From Candidatus Thorarchaeota archaeon (GTDB lineage: Archaea; Asgardarchaeota; Thorarchaeia; Thorarchaeales; Thorarchaeaceae): a DNA stretch of 64,000 nt. Of this stretch, positions 52,190 through 61,021 are shown piece after piece. Each line of letters opens with the position of its first letter. Position 1 is the first letter of the stretch. Made by a program: the position numbers and the translations under genes. Where the stretch lies: contig PRDI01000075.1 of the NCBI GenBank assembly GCA_003345595.1, forward strand, positions 1-64,000, given 5' to 3'. Under the pieces are notes generated by a model that made no database searches, was not told the origin of the DNA, and saw only the letters and a list, made by a program, of their open reading frames with translations.

Positions 52190-52779
52190 TAGTTGAGTAC
52201 TTTCTCCTGTACTCCTTCTTTCGTGACAGACATGATCCGGATGTCACCACCAGACTGGACGTCCCGTGCAATCCCTGCCTTGACTGCCTTCACTGCTACA
52301 TCTTCTGCCTCTTTCACAGTAAGCCCCTGTTTGTACTCTCTCTCAAGAACACCGTATGCCATCTGCATTCCTGACCCTGCAGCGGTGTACTCGTCAGGAA
52401 TCAATGAACCACCCATGTCCAGGGTATAGAGGGCAGGGCCATTCTTGTCGACACCTACAATCACCGTTTGGACGTAGAGCGGGTCGACTCTTCTCGCGTA
52501 AAGCGTGTTTGCTACTATCTTGGAGAGCGTCTTCACTGTGATCGGTTTCTTCTCACTGAGTTCATACAGTTTGATCTGAACGTGAAGGCGGTTGACGAGC
52601 ATCTGGTAGTCAGAGGTCAGTCCGGCGGAAGCCAAGACAATAGTGTCTGTAAGCTTGAATGCCTTGATGCCTTTCTCGCTCAAGACGAATGTACCCCAGC
52701 TCACCAATGAATCTGTTGCCACTATTGCTCCGTCGCTGCACTTGATGCCGACAACGGTCGCGCCTGTTGGTATTGACAT
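52189..52779 (-). CDS. psmB: Proteasome beta subunit lacking the Thr1 nucleophile
   Basis: A 196-residue 20S proteasome beta-type protein. Aligned without gaps to archaeal beta subunits, the cleavage region reads PTGATVVGIKC, where the family has GTTTVGI. The residue at the Thr1 position is Ala7. Asp17 (residue 23), Lys33 (residue 39), the GSG of Ser129 and the RDVQSGG of Asp166/Ser169 are all present. This is a folded but probably inactive, unprocessed beta subunit. ATG 52779 is chosen; a TTG two codons earlier is possible. Other beta genes would be expected elsewhere in the genome. Confidence 0.9.
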   Translation of the reverse strand: MSIPTGATVVGIKCSDGAIVATDSLVSWGTFVLSEKGIKAFKLTDTIVLASAGLTSDYQMLVNRLHVQIKLYELSEKKPITVKTLSKIVANTLYARRVDPLYVQTVIVGVDKNGPALYTLDMGGSLIPDEYTAAGSGMQMAYGVLEREYKQGLTVKEAEDVAVKAVKAGIARDVQSGGDIRIMSVTKEGVQEKVLN

Positions 52780-52833
52780 TGTCAAGATGCCTCCGTCCGA
52801 GGAACTCTGGTACAGCTATGGTCAATTACGGTC

Positions 52834-52843
52834 CTTTTAAAAC
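52834..52843. promoter_or_regulatory. Shared TATA region of psmB and nog1
   Basis: CTTTTAAAAC is close to palindromic and lies between the divergent starts (55 bases from psmB, 54 from nog1), so it could direct transcription both ways. Confidence 0.5.
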
Positions 52844-52896
52844 GCTTTTGAACTGTTCCTATCAGCACCAGACATGCCTTAGGAGTAGTTTCTCAA

Positions 52897-53973
52897 GTGC
52901 CATCTCTGAATCCATTCACAGACATTCCAGTATTGATGACCTCGGAGGAGATAATCGAATATGCGCACAACAGATCAGTGAGAAAGAGTGCGAAGAGTCC
53001 CGTACGGATGTCCAAGCTTGAGAAGACTCGCATAAGGGAGATAGCTAGGACTCAGGAGTTCACCAAGCAAGTGAGGGCTAAGCTAAAGGCGACCGTTGAG
53101 TCCTTTCCGTCTCTGGACCGACTCCATCCGTTCTATCTCGAGTTGACTGAGATACTCATAGGTGTGGACAAGTTGAAACAAGCACTGGGAGCCATTTTCA
53201 ACTGCATTGGCCCGATAGATAGGATAGCAGACTCACAGATTGCAGCCATGAAGCGTGCAGACGAACTCGGTGAGATCAAGAAGTTGCGGAGCGCCACAAA
53301 AGGACGCATCTCCTCAATCGTACGTGGAACAGCCAATAACCTCGACACGGTCATTGAGGCAAGAAAGGTCTTGAGTGGTTTGCCCGGAGTGAATCCGAGT
53401 TCGCCCACAGTCGTGTGTGCAGGTTTTCCCAATGTGGGTAAGTCTACTCTCGTGAAGGCGGTTTCGACGGCGGAACCCGAGATTGCCTATTATCCATTCA
53501 CAACTCGTGAGGTGATAATCGGACACATGACTGTAGACAACCAAGTCATTCAGGTGGTTGACACGCCGGGCATCCTAGACCGGCCGATGAGTCAGAGAAA
53601 TCAGATTGAGAGGCAGGCCATTGCCGCCCTGAAGTATCTCGCGAGTGTCATCATATTCATGATGGACCCATCAGAGGCTTGCGGGTGGACTTTCGACGAA
53701 CAGATTCATCTGCATGATGAGGTACGTAGAATGTTTCCGGTGAACCCTGTCATCGTTGTGTTCAACAAAGTGGACATAACCCCTCAGGATCGTCTTGAGG
53801 CAGCAAGAGCAAGGATTCCCGGGGCCCGCGAGATTGTGGCTTCACAAGGGATCGGCCTCCAAGAGCTCATGAGAGAGGTAATTGAAGCCGTGGATTTGTC
53901 GTCACTGCAGGAAGTCATAGACGCGTACCTTTCAGCGCTGCCCAAGAGCGAATCCCATTCCTCGGATGCGTAA
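52897..53973 (+). CDS. nog1: Nog1-like GTPase
   Basis: A 358-residue GTPase of the OBG/NOG1 family, linked to 50S/60S ribosome assembly. G1 is GFPNVGKSTL, G2 is YPFTTREV, G3 is DTPGILDRP and G4 is NKVD. An N-terminal helical NOG1 domain begins LNPFTDIPVLMTSEEIIEYA. The start is GTG 52897, supported by the NPF motif that begins the family. It converges on rtcA with a 42-base overlap. Confidence 0.94.
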   Translation: MPSLNPFTDIPVLMTSEEIIEYAHNRSVRKSAKSPVRMSKLEKTRIREIARTQEFTKQVRAKLKATVESFPSLDRLHPFYLELTEILIGVDKLKQALGAIFNCIGPIDRIADSQIAAMKRADELGEIKKLRSATKGRISSIVRGTANNLDTVIEARKVLSGLPGVNPSSPTVVCAGFPNVGKSTLVKAVSTAEPEIAYYPFTTREVIIGHMTVDNQVIQVVDTPGILDRPMSQRNQIERQAIAALKYLASVIIFMMDPSEACGWTFDEQIHLHDEVRRMFPVNPVIVVFNKVDITPQDRLEAARARIPGAREIVASQGIGLQELMREVIEAVDLSSLQEVIDAYLSALPKSESHSSDA

Positions 53974-55002
53974 CACTCCTGGTCCTCCGACTTCTCCTTC
54001 AATCTCTGCATTAACACCCAAGATATGCTGAGCGACCCAGACGTTAGTTTCTAGATGCGATGTCACTTCGGTCACTCCAATCCGACTATCTCCTGATGCC
54101 ACAGCCATGTATGGCACCAGCATGTCACTCAGGTGTGAATCAACGGCTTTTCCTGCGGAAAGCTCGTGAATGAGATCATGAGCTGCCTCCGAACCAACAT
54201 TCTCAGCACTCTTCCCTCTCTCTCCCAAGCTATCAGAACCTAGCCTGACACCGTTTTCCGACTCTGCCCAGAGTACAATACCGCTACCTGGCCCCAGATG
54301 TGGATCCCTAGCTTTGGGATACGTTTCTCGTGAGATATTGACTCTCTGAATGCTGTGACTGCGTAGCATCTGTTCTGCAGATGCCGCCTGTCTCTCGGCC
54401 ACATGCGATGGAAGTTTAACACAGTGGGACACTCCGCCTATCTCCCTAAGGCGTCCGAACTCAATCAGCTCAAGTGGCGAAACCACTCGGACTGAGCCTA
54501 TTGTGCACGAAACCCTGCCTCCTCCTGCAGGGTAATGACCACGCTGTTCCTGCACCAATTTTACTACCGGCCCCATACGTCGAAGCGTGTACAGGAACAC
54601 TTCGCGCAGATAATCGACAGGGGGACTCCAAGCGACATCAGTGCCGCCCACTAAATGAAAGCTGATGGGGTCGTTAGACAGAATTGCAGGCGGCAGGACT
54701 GTCTGAAGAACAAGCGATATTGACCCTGCTGTTCCAACGTCAAATACGAAATCGCCGCCGCCTCTCCGGACGGGTTCAAACCGGACTTCAGTGCTACCTA
54801 CTTTCAGACCACTCACTTTTGCACTAACGATTCTTGCAGCCAGTTCCACTCCTGCAATGTGCTGGCTCTTCAGGCCGGGATCTGGCCTGTTTGCACGTAT
54901 GTTGAATACTCTCACCGGCCGCATGGCAAGTGCTGACAACGAGACTGCTGTGCGCAGTATTTGCCCACCGCCCTCGCCATGGGAACCATCAACGTCAATC
55001 AT
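53932..55002 (-). CDS. rtcA: RNA 3'-terminal phosphate cyclase
   Basis: A 356-residue enzyme converting an RNA 3' phosphate to a 2',3'-cyclic phosphate through an adenylated histidine. IDVDGSHGEGGGQILRTAVSLS at the N-terminus and HYPAGGGRVSC later are diagnostic; the DSHLSDMLVPYMAVA segment includes the catalytic region. CAGTTTAAGC near 55050 is a possible TATA box. Confidence 0.95.
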   Translation of the reverse strand: MIDVDGSHGEGGGQILRTAVSLSALAMRPVRVFNIRANRPDPGLKSQHIAGVELAARIVSAKVSGLKVGSTEVRFEPVRRGGGDFVFDVGTAGSISLVLQTVLPPAILSNDPISFHLVGGTDVAWSPPVDYLREVFLYTLRRMGPVVKLVQEQRGHYPAGGGRVSCTIGSVRVVSPLELIEFGRLREIGGVSHCVKLPSHVAERQAASAEQMLRSHSIQRVNISRETYPKARDPHLGPGSGIVLWAESENGVRLGSDSLGERGKSAENVGSEAAHDLIHELSAGKAVDSHLSDMLVPYMAVASGDSRIGVTEVTSHLETNVWVAQHILGVNAEIEGEVGGPGVLRIRGMGFALGQR

Positions 55003-55157
55003 ACTGGTTCACTTGTGGACGACGGGATGTGTCGGTGGTTAAGGTCTTTGGTGCTTAAACTGCTGCTGACAAGGAGCAAGGTTGTTCAACGTTTCCTGAG
55101 TTGTGCACGAGGTCCCAACGCTTATTTGCCATTTGAGTCACAGGTCGACGGATTGAG

Positions 55158-55679
55158 ATGCGGTCACTGTTTGTAGGGCGTTTTCAGCCGTTACACAAGG
55201 GTCACATATACACTGTCAAACAGATAATCGACAGAGGAGAAGACCTAGTCATTGCCATAGGCAGTGCTCAGTACTCCCATACTCCCGACAACCCCTTCAC
55301 GGGAGGCGAGAGGCTGATGTTCTGGAAACGCGCCATCATAGATGAAGGTCTCCCGCTTGAGCGTATTGACATTGTACCGGTACCTGACATCGGCATCCAT
55401 CCACTGTGGGTTTCGCACCTCCGGTCATTAGTACCGCACTTCGACATGGCATACAGTCACAACCCCCTTGTAAGGAGGCTTCTAAAAGATGCTGGGTTCG
55501 AAGTGGCTGAAACCGGGCTTCTTGAGCGAGGAACATACAGTGGCAGGCATATCCGGGATCTGATGAGATGGGGCGGCGAATGGGAGCCTCTGGTACCTGA
55601 CGGAGTAGTAGAGATAATCAAGGGGCTCCAGCTTGACGAGCGTGTCAGGGAGATTGGTGAGGTCACAATCGTACGATGA
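55158..55679 (+). CDS. nadM: Nicotinamide-nucleotide adenylyltransferase
   Basis: A 173-residue enzyme forming NAD from NMN and ATP. GRFQPLHKGH is the HxGH nucleotidyltransferase motif, and GTYSGRHIRDLM the ISxxxxR-like C-terminal motif. NadC, which makes nicotinate mononucleotide upstream in the pathway, is at 62881-63738. GCTTATTTG near 55121 could be the TATA box. Confidence 0.95.
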   Translation: MRSLFVGRFQPLHKGHIYTVKQIIDRGEDLVIAIGSAQYSHTPDNPFTGGERLMFWKRAIIDEGLPLERIDIVPVPDIGIHPLWVSHLRSLVPHFDMAYSHNPLVRRLLKDAGFEVAETGLLERGTYSGRHIRDLMRWGGEWEPLVPDGVVEIIKGLQLDERVREIGEVTIVR

Positions 55680-55687
55680 AGGCCACA

Positions 55688-55710
55688 TTCAGTATGACTT
55701 AAATACTGAA
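55688..55710 (+). promoter_or_regulatory. Inverted repeat spanning the proS TATA box
   Basis: TTCAGTAT and ATACTGAA form perfect 8-base arms around GACTTAA. The TATA-like ACTTAAATA is at the centre, so a protein bound here would block transcription factor access. It could also serve as a transcript end for nadM. Confidence 0.45.
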
Positions 55711-55715
55711 AGCTG

Positions 55716-55792
55716 AGGACTCTCCACTGGTGAGCGAGCGATGCTAGGTGAGCGCGTTCCGCATTATCAATAGACCGCTTCTGAGTCCTAGC
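55716..55792 (+). promoter_or_regulatory. Possible alternative hairpins in the proS leader
   Basis: AGGACTC (55716-55722) can pair with GAGTCCT (55783-55789), while GCTAGG (55743-55748) can pair with CCTAGC (55787-55792). The two 3' arms share CCT, so the pairings exclude each other. The leader before proS is about 100 bases. No known riboswitch is recognised. Confidence 0.3.
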
Positions 55793-55830
55793 CAGTTTCT
55801 TGCATTTCAGTCAAATCAGAGGATACTACA

Positions 55831-57315
55831 ATGAGCGACGGTGAAACCCATGGGACCGAGGCTGAGGTCATATTTCACATCAGCAAGAAGGATCGGTTTC
55901 CAGACTGGTATGGAGAAATATGCAGAGTTGCAGAATTGGCTGACATAAGGTATGGTGTGAAGGGCTTCACTCCATTCCTGCCATGGAGCGTCATGACCAT
56001 GGAGGTCATGTTCGACATTCTCGAGAGAGTCCTGCAGCGCAAGGGTCACCTGCCAATGCTGTTTCCAAGTGTCATTCCAGAGAGCAATCTGACAAGGGAA
56101 ACCGAGCATGTACAGGGTTTCACTCCGCAAGTGTTCTGGATAAGCGAGTACGGTGAGGGTGTGAAGCTGGAGGAGCGGCTTGCTCTGAGACCCACAAGTG
56201 AAACCGCAATATACCCAATGTACTCCTTGTGGATTCGGAGCTGGCGCGACCTGCCTCTGAAGAGATACCAGCGGTGCACAGTATTCAGGTCAGAGGTCAA
56301 GAGTACTAGGCCTTTCCTCAGGGGTCGTGAGTTCCTGTGGATTGAAAGTCATAACGTGTTTGCCACACACGAAGAGGGTCTTGCACAAGTCAAGGAAGAC
56401 CTTGAAACCACTAAGGAGGTCATCACGGAGGAGTACGGCATCCCAGTGATGGTGTTCAAGCGCACTCAATGGGACAAATTCCCAGGAGGAGTGAACACAT
56501 ATGCCGCAGATACACTCATGCCAGATGGAAAAGTGCTGCAGCTGCCCTCCACACACGATCTGGGGGACAACTTCGCAAGGTCATTTGACGTGAAGTATGT
56601 GAACAAGGACAACGAAACAGTATACGCGTTTCAGACCTGCTATGGTCCTGCCATCTCCAGAATCTACGGCGGAATGATATCGGTACACGGGGACGACAAC
56701 GGTCTTCGACTGCCGTTCAAACTGGCACCATACCAGGTGGTGATTGTACCGATATTCAAAGGCAAGAACATGAACGAGATCGTGCAGCACTGCCGTGCTA
56801 TCGAGTCATCGCTGAAGGAAGCAGGAATGAGGGTCTATCTCGATGACCGCGATGCCACACCCGGTTGGAAGTACAACTACTGGGAGATGAAAGGAGTCCC
56901 AATCAGAGTTGAGGTCGGACAGCGCGAAGTAAAGCAAGGGAAGGTGGCAGTCTTTCGCAGAGACAGAATGAGTCGCGAAACAGTTGCTCTCGAGGGTCTG
57001 ACAAAGAGAGTGAGGGCACTTGGTTCCGAGATAGATCATGCGCTCAGATCCGAAGCTGAGGCGAGGTTCGAGGGTCTAGTAGTCGATGCAGAGTCACTAG
57101 GTCAAGTTGAGGACGCTCTAGACAAGGGCAAGATTGTACGAGTCCCATTCTGTACGAGCCAGATGGATGGAATGAGCTGTGGGGAGGAGATCAAGAACAA
57201 GACCGGTGGCGAAGTCCGCGGCACAAGAATCGATGTCGAGGAGAAACCCACAGGTGTCTGCGTCGTCTGCGGGAAGGTCGCACAGGAGTTTGTCTATGTG
57301 GCACGCTCATACTGA
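55831..57315 (+). CDS. proS: Prolyl-tRNA synthetase
   Basis: A 494-residue class II synthetase of the archaeal/eukaryotic type, with a C-terminal zinc-binding domain. LRPTSETAIYPMYSLWIRS is class motif 2-like region, and FLRGREFLWIESHNVFATHEE is conserved. The C-terminal part ends with CTSQMDGMSCGEEI and GVCVVCGK zinc ligands and the usual final Tyr (VARSY). Its substrate tRNA-Pro is encoded at 9890-10028. Confidence 0.96.
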   Translation: MSDGETHGTEAEVIFHISKKDRFPDWYGEICRVAELADIRYGVKGFTPFLPWSVMTMEVMFDILERVLQRKGHLPMLFPSVIPESNLTRETEHVQGFTPQVFWISEYGEGVKLEERLALRPTSETAIYPMYSLWIRSWRDLPLKRYQRCTVFRSEVKSTRPFLRGREFLWIESHNVFATHEEGLAQVKEDLETTKEVITEEYGIPVMVFKRTQWDKFPGGVNTYAADTLMPDGKVLQLPSTHDLGDNFARSFDVKYVNKDNETVYAFQTCYGPAISRIYGGMISVHGDDNGLRLPFKLAPYQVVIVPIFKGKNMNEIVQHCRAIESSLKEAGMRVYLDDRDATPGWKYNYWEMKGVPIRVEVGQREVKQGKVAVFRRDRMSRETVALEGLTKRVRALGSEIDHALRSEAEARFEGLVVDAESLGQVEDALDKGKIVRVPFCTSQMDGMSCGEEIKNKTGGEVRGTRIDVEEKPTGVCVVCGKVAQEFVYVARSY

Positions 57316-57357
57316 GTGTTGTATGTTTCGCCAGAGTTGCTGTGACTTGGAGTAAGG

Positions 57358-57383
57358 CTTTAAGGAGGACCCCTCTGAGGGGT
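57358..57383 (+). promoter_or_regulatory. TATA box and adjacent inverted repeat of the MutS2-like gene
   Basis: CTTTAAGG (57358-57365) is followed at once by ACCCCT-CTG-AGGGGT (57369-57383), a perfect 6-base inverted repeat. The repeat lies between the TATA box and the predicted start site, where an operator would act. The GTG start is at 57414. Confidence 0.45.
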
Positions 57384-57413
57384 GAAGACAGTCTTGGCTC
57401 AGGGGAATCGAGA

Positions 57414-59600
57414 GTGAGCGTTTCAAACATCTCGGACATTCCAGGCGTCGGCGACAAAATCAAGAAAGCACTGATAGACCACTTCGGGAGCGAAGCAGTC
57501 GCTCTGAAGGTGATACTGGACTCTCGTGTAGACTTGGTTGCAGCCGTGCCGGGCATCGGTGATAAGCAGGCAGTCAACATTGTGAAGGCCGCTTTCGAAA
57601 CTCAGTTCGGGGCAAGTGCCAACATGATTCTTCGGAGCCCAGACCTGAGAAAGATCTTCGATTCAACTATGGACATAATCCGAAGCTATGCCAACACGGG
57701 CTACGCTAAGGACAAGCTTCTTCTGTACTTTCCCCTTCCCCCGGAGAAGCTCGATGTGATACTTGAGCGGCAGAGATACTTCAGTGACGCTGCAGACATG
57801 GCCCGGAAACTCAGTGCGGAACAACGCGAAACCCTGAGGAGTCTGCTCGGGCAAGTCCGTGGACTTCACAGGAAGGTCCAGCAGCGAAGGCTAGAGGGAC
57901 GGGTAATAATCACTGACGACGACAAAGTGTTTGATGCACTTGTCAAGGATGGCGTTGACAAGTGGTGCCCTGTGTATGTCCTCTCTCAGGGTGAGAGTGG
58001 TGCTGACTACGCTCAGGGCTATGACCTCGTGATGTTCATCTCACCCACAGGCGCCTATGACGAGTCCATTGACGCACTTGACAATGTGGAGATCATAGGG
58101 AAAGGATGGACTGTTGATGACGTCCTTCCTGAGAAGACTGTAGGCTTCTATGGCAAGAACTACAGGGTGATTGACGCTGCATGCAAGCTAGCAAAGGAGT
58201 TTGGGTCTCTCCCATCTAACGACTCCCTCGCTACCTTTCTAAAGGGGCTGGACTTTCAGAGGCTAGAAGAAGCAGGCGAGGTACTGAAATGCTTGGACGA
58301 GGAGGGCGATGTTGCGGAGGGTGTGGATCCCGAGCTCGACAGATTCAGGAAGGCTGTCAAGGCTTTTCCAACAGCAATTGCAGAAATTGAGTCTTGGCTC
58401 AATGAAGAGATCACATCGAGAATCTCGAAGAGCCAAGTCACCCTCGGGGGTCAGCAGATAATAAGCATCCTACAGTCTGCAGATGTTGAGGGAGCTGATG
58501 TCAGTGTACTAAGAAACATGCTGCCCGCCGAGATAGTCGAAACATTCACACACACTGTCCAAGAGGCCGAAGACAGGCTGGTTCAGATGCTTAGCCTGAA
58601 TGCAAAAGAAGCAGACTGGGTGACAGGACTGATCGGTGAAGAGATAACCCTACCTGTCAAAATGATGACAAACAGCATAAACGAACTGGAGGACAGGTTG
58701 AGACGGATTCTCGCCGAGCGCAAGTTCAAGTTGATGAAGAAGTTCGCTGGTCAGCTTGATAAGCTTAAGACAGTCGTGACTGACGCAGTTCAAACCCTTC
58801 TGGAGTTCGACCTTTTTCTCGCTGTTGGGTTGTTTGCATGTGACTACGAGCTTCAGACACCTGACATATCCGGTGACTATAATGGAGTGGGAGTTCAGGG
58901 CGCACGCAACCTCTTCCTTGTCGAAAACATGTTGAAGGGAAGACATGGGCCAGTCCAGCCGATTGATTATGCCATTGGCGAAACCCCGTTTAGACCGAAA
59001 GGCACCAATGGCGAGAATTGTGCTGTTCTCTCTGGCGCCAATAGCGGCGGAAAGACAACAACAATTCAAACTCTAGCTCAGGTAGCGACTTTGGCACAGA
59101 CAGGTCTACCTGTTCCTGCGAGGAAGGCATACATTAAGGTGTTCGAAGAGATATACTTCTTCTACAAGAGCCGGGGCGTGGTCAGTGCAGGTGCGTTTGA
59201 AACCACTTTGAAGCAGTTCGCAGAGATTGTGGTTTCTAACAAGTCTAAGTTAGCTTTGTTTGATGAAATCGAGGCAATCACAGAGCCGGGCAGTGCGGCA
59301 AATGTGATAGCCGGACTGATTGAGATCCTGCAGCGAGACCCTAAGAGTTGCACAGTCATCTGCAGCCATTTGTCCCGTGAGATAAAGGAGGTCACCAATG
59401 TGCCCGTGAGGATAGATGGCATAGAGGCCCGAGGTCTCGATGAGAATCTCGATCTGATAGTGGACAGAACTCCTCGGTTTGGTGTCATTGCGCGAAGCAC
59501 ACCCGAGCTGATTGTCGAACGTCTTGCCAAGCTCTCCAAGGGTGAGAAGAAGGAGGTCTACCTGAAGATTCTCGAGAATCTGGGTAGAGCACACCCATAG
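57414..59600 (+). CDS. MutS2-like ATPase with N-terminal helix-hairpin-helix
   Basis: A 728-residue protein. Residues 1-70 hold two helix-hairpin-helix repeats (SDIPGVGDKIKKALIDHFG and AAVPGIGDKQAVNIV). A coiled middle follows, then a MutS-type ATPase with LSGANSGGKTTTIQTLAQVA (Walker A) and ALFDEIEAITEPGSAA (Walker B and D-loop). There is no mismatch-recognition domain and no Smr nuclease, so it is an archaeal MutS2-like branch and unlikely to do classical mismatch repair. GTG 57414 is chosen because the promoter lies just before it. Confidence 0.88.
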   Translation: MSVSNISDIPGVGDKIKKALIDHFGSEAVALKVILDSRVDLVAAVPGIGDKQAVNIVKAAFETQFGASANMILRSPDLRKIFDSTMDIIRSYANTGYAKDKLLLYFPLPPEKLDVILERQRYFSDAADMARKLSAEQRETLRSLLGQVRGLHRKVQQRRLEGRVIITDDDKVFDALVKDGVDKWCPVYVLSQGESGADYAQGYDLVMFISPTGAYDESIDALDNVEIIGKGWTVDDVLPEKTVGFYGKNYRVIDAACKLAKEFGSLPSNDSLATFLKGLDFQRLEEAGEVLKCLDEEGDVAEGVDPELDRFRKAVKAFPTAIAEIESWLNEEITSRISKSQVTLGGQQIISILQSADVEGADVSVLRNMLPAEIVETFTHTVQEAEDRLVQMLSLNAKEADWVTGLIGEEITLPVKMMTNSINELEDRLRRILAERKFKLMKKFAGQLDKLKTVVTDAVQTLLEFDLFLAVGLFACDYELQTPDISGDYNGVGVQGARNLFLVENMLKGRHGPVQPIDYAIGETPFRPKGTNGENCAVLSGANSGGKTTTIQTLAQVATLAQTGLPVPARKAYIKVFEEIYFFYKSRGVVSAGAFETTLKQFAEIVVSNKSKLALFDEIEAITEPGSAANVIAGLIEILQRDPKSCTVICSHLSREIKEVTNVPVRIDGIEARGLDENLDLIVDRTPRFGVIARSTPELIVERLAKLSKGEKKEVYLKILENLGRAHP

Positions 59601-59647
59601 TGTTTCTGTGACATATGCTAATCGTTACCTAGCAGGGAGGACAAACA

Positions 59648-60220
59648 TTGAAGCGGGTCTTGGTATTGGGTGACACTCATATTCCGAAGCGCCGGGACTC
59701 CATACCTCCCGCTTTCTTTGAACACATCCGTATGAGCAGCTACGACTTGGCCCTCATCACAGGTGACCTCGTACGCGAGAGTGACATGAGAAAGGCGATG
59801 CCTCCGTTGCCCCAATGCGTCATAGTTCGTGGCAACATGGACCTAGAAACGAAATACAATCTGCAGGAATTGGTTCAGATTGACGACTTCCGTATTCTTT
59901 TGCTCCACGGGACTCAAGTAGACCCGCGTGGGGACCTCTCTCAGCTTGGAGAGATTGCCCGTGAGAGCGATGCTGATGTCACTGTCCACGGTCATACGCA
60001 TGAAGAAGCGATAGACCTGCTCGATGGGCGGCTGTTCCTGAATCCGGGAACGATCTCTGGTTCTACAGGCGGCTGGGCGGGACGAGTAGACGCGAGTTTC
60101 ATGGAGCTCGTCGTTTCACCCGGCCATATAGGAGTGACTCTCTATCACACCGACTGGGTCGACATTAGAGAATCGAAGACTGCCTACCTCAAGACCAGCA
60201 AAGGAATATCCAAGGCATGA
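59648..60220 (+). CDS. YfcE/MJ0936-type phosphodiesterase (Vps29-like fold)
   Basis: A 190-residue metallophosphoesterase. LGDTHIPKR, LITGDLV, VRGNMD, LLHGTQVDPRGD and VHGHTHEEA give all the metal ligands. The group includes MJ0936 and is related to eukaryotic Vps29, a retromer subunit. Because the metal ligands are intact, a hydrolase role is likelier than a scaffold role. The start is TTG 59648 with GGGAGG upstream. Confidence 0.85.
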   Translation: MKRVLVLGDTHIPKRRDSIPPAFFEHIRMSSYDLALITGDLVRESDMRKAMPPLPQCVIVRGNMDLETKYNLQELVQIDDFRILLLHGTQVDPRGDLSQLGEIARESDADVTVHGHTHEEAIDLLDGRLFLNPGTISGSTGGWAGRVDASFMELVVSPGHIGVTLYHTDWVDIRESKTAYLKTSKGISKA

Positions 60221-60231
60221 ATGAAACTCGG

Positions 60232-60879
60232 CTACCCTTCATCGCTCTTCTCGATATTCAATCCCCAAGGATCAGGACTCAACAGACCTGCGAATAGCTG
60301 CTTGAGTACTCTCACACTCTCAGCCAATGCTGCACTGATGACCTTTTCATTAAGCACACCGGTTTCATCCATACGGGAACCAAAGTTCTGTGAGAGAGGT
60401 GAGTCATATCGTTCACGCGAGGAGGAACCTGCAGTCCTTGTTACTGGCCCTAGTGACTTGACAGCCTCTTCTATCTCCTCCACTGGGGAAACGTCACGGT
60501 TGAATCTGAGTCGCTTAAAGAAGTGCATGAGGGCCTGTTTGACCGCTGGCCCTGTCAAGGACTCATCTCCAAGTCTCGATACTAGGCTCAATGCTCCGTG
60601 TTTCAGTTGCTCCCCTACGATGCTCTGTACCCTTTCGGCAAACGTCCGGTCCCCACCGCAGGCTATGCCAATGGCAATCAGGAGCATTCGTATTCTGTCG
60701 AGGAAGACACCAGCATCAGGGGCTGTGTTCGCGTGCCCTCTCATGGATGCACGCCAGTCATCATAAGCCTGGCTTATCCTCTCGAGCTGACCTCTATATC
60801 CGGTCAGCTTCTGGAGGTCCTCGAATGGTATCAGAGGACACCATACCGGAGCTGAGTTGTGTTCAGGCTCGGGGGTCAT
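60232..60879 (-). CDS. Helical protein of unknown function
   Basis: A 215-residue protein with mostly helical, charged sequence. The opening NSAPVWCPLIPFEDLQKLTGYRGQLERISQAYDDW and a later FFKRLRFNRDVSPVEEIEEAVKSLG are its most distinct parts. No family is recognised. An overlapping frame on the other strand (60221-60766) has less natural composition and is not favoured. The gene converges with the phosphoesterase, 11 bases apart. Confidence 0.6.
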   Translation of the reverse strand: MTPEPEHNSAPVWCPLIPFEDLQKLTGYRGQLERISQAYDDWRASMRGHANTAPDAGVFLDRIRMLLIAIGIACGGDRTFAERVQSIVGEQLKHGALSLVSRLGDESLTGPAVKQALMHFFKRLRFNRDVSPVEEIEEAVKSLGPVTRTAGSSSRERYDSPLSQNFGSRMDETGVLNEKVISAALAESVRVLKQLFAGLLSPDPWGLNIEKSDEG

Positions 60880-61021
60880 GGCAATCTTCGGTGTGACTGA
60901 GCATTATGAGTCTTTGGCGTACGTTGCTGCTTTCGGTTCATGTGTGCAGGCCAATAATACATGAATCGACTTGCGTCAGCCGAATGTCTTGTAACCATAT
61001 GAGTAGAGTCAACTGGCAGTG

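Noticed and set aside
60221-60766. Plus-strand open frame of 181 codons directly after the phosphoesterase
   Set aside because: It is opposite a 215-residue minus-strand frame with more natural helical composition; the plus reading is rich in Ser, Arg and Pro and has no motif.
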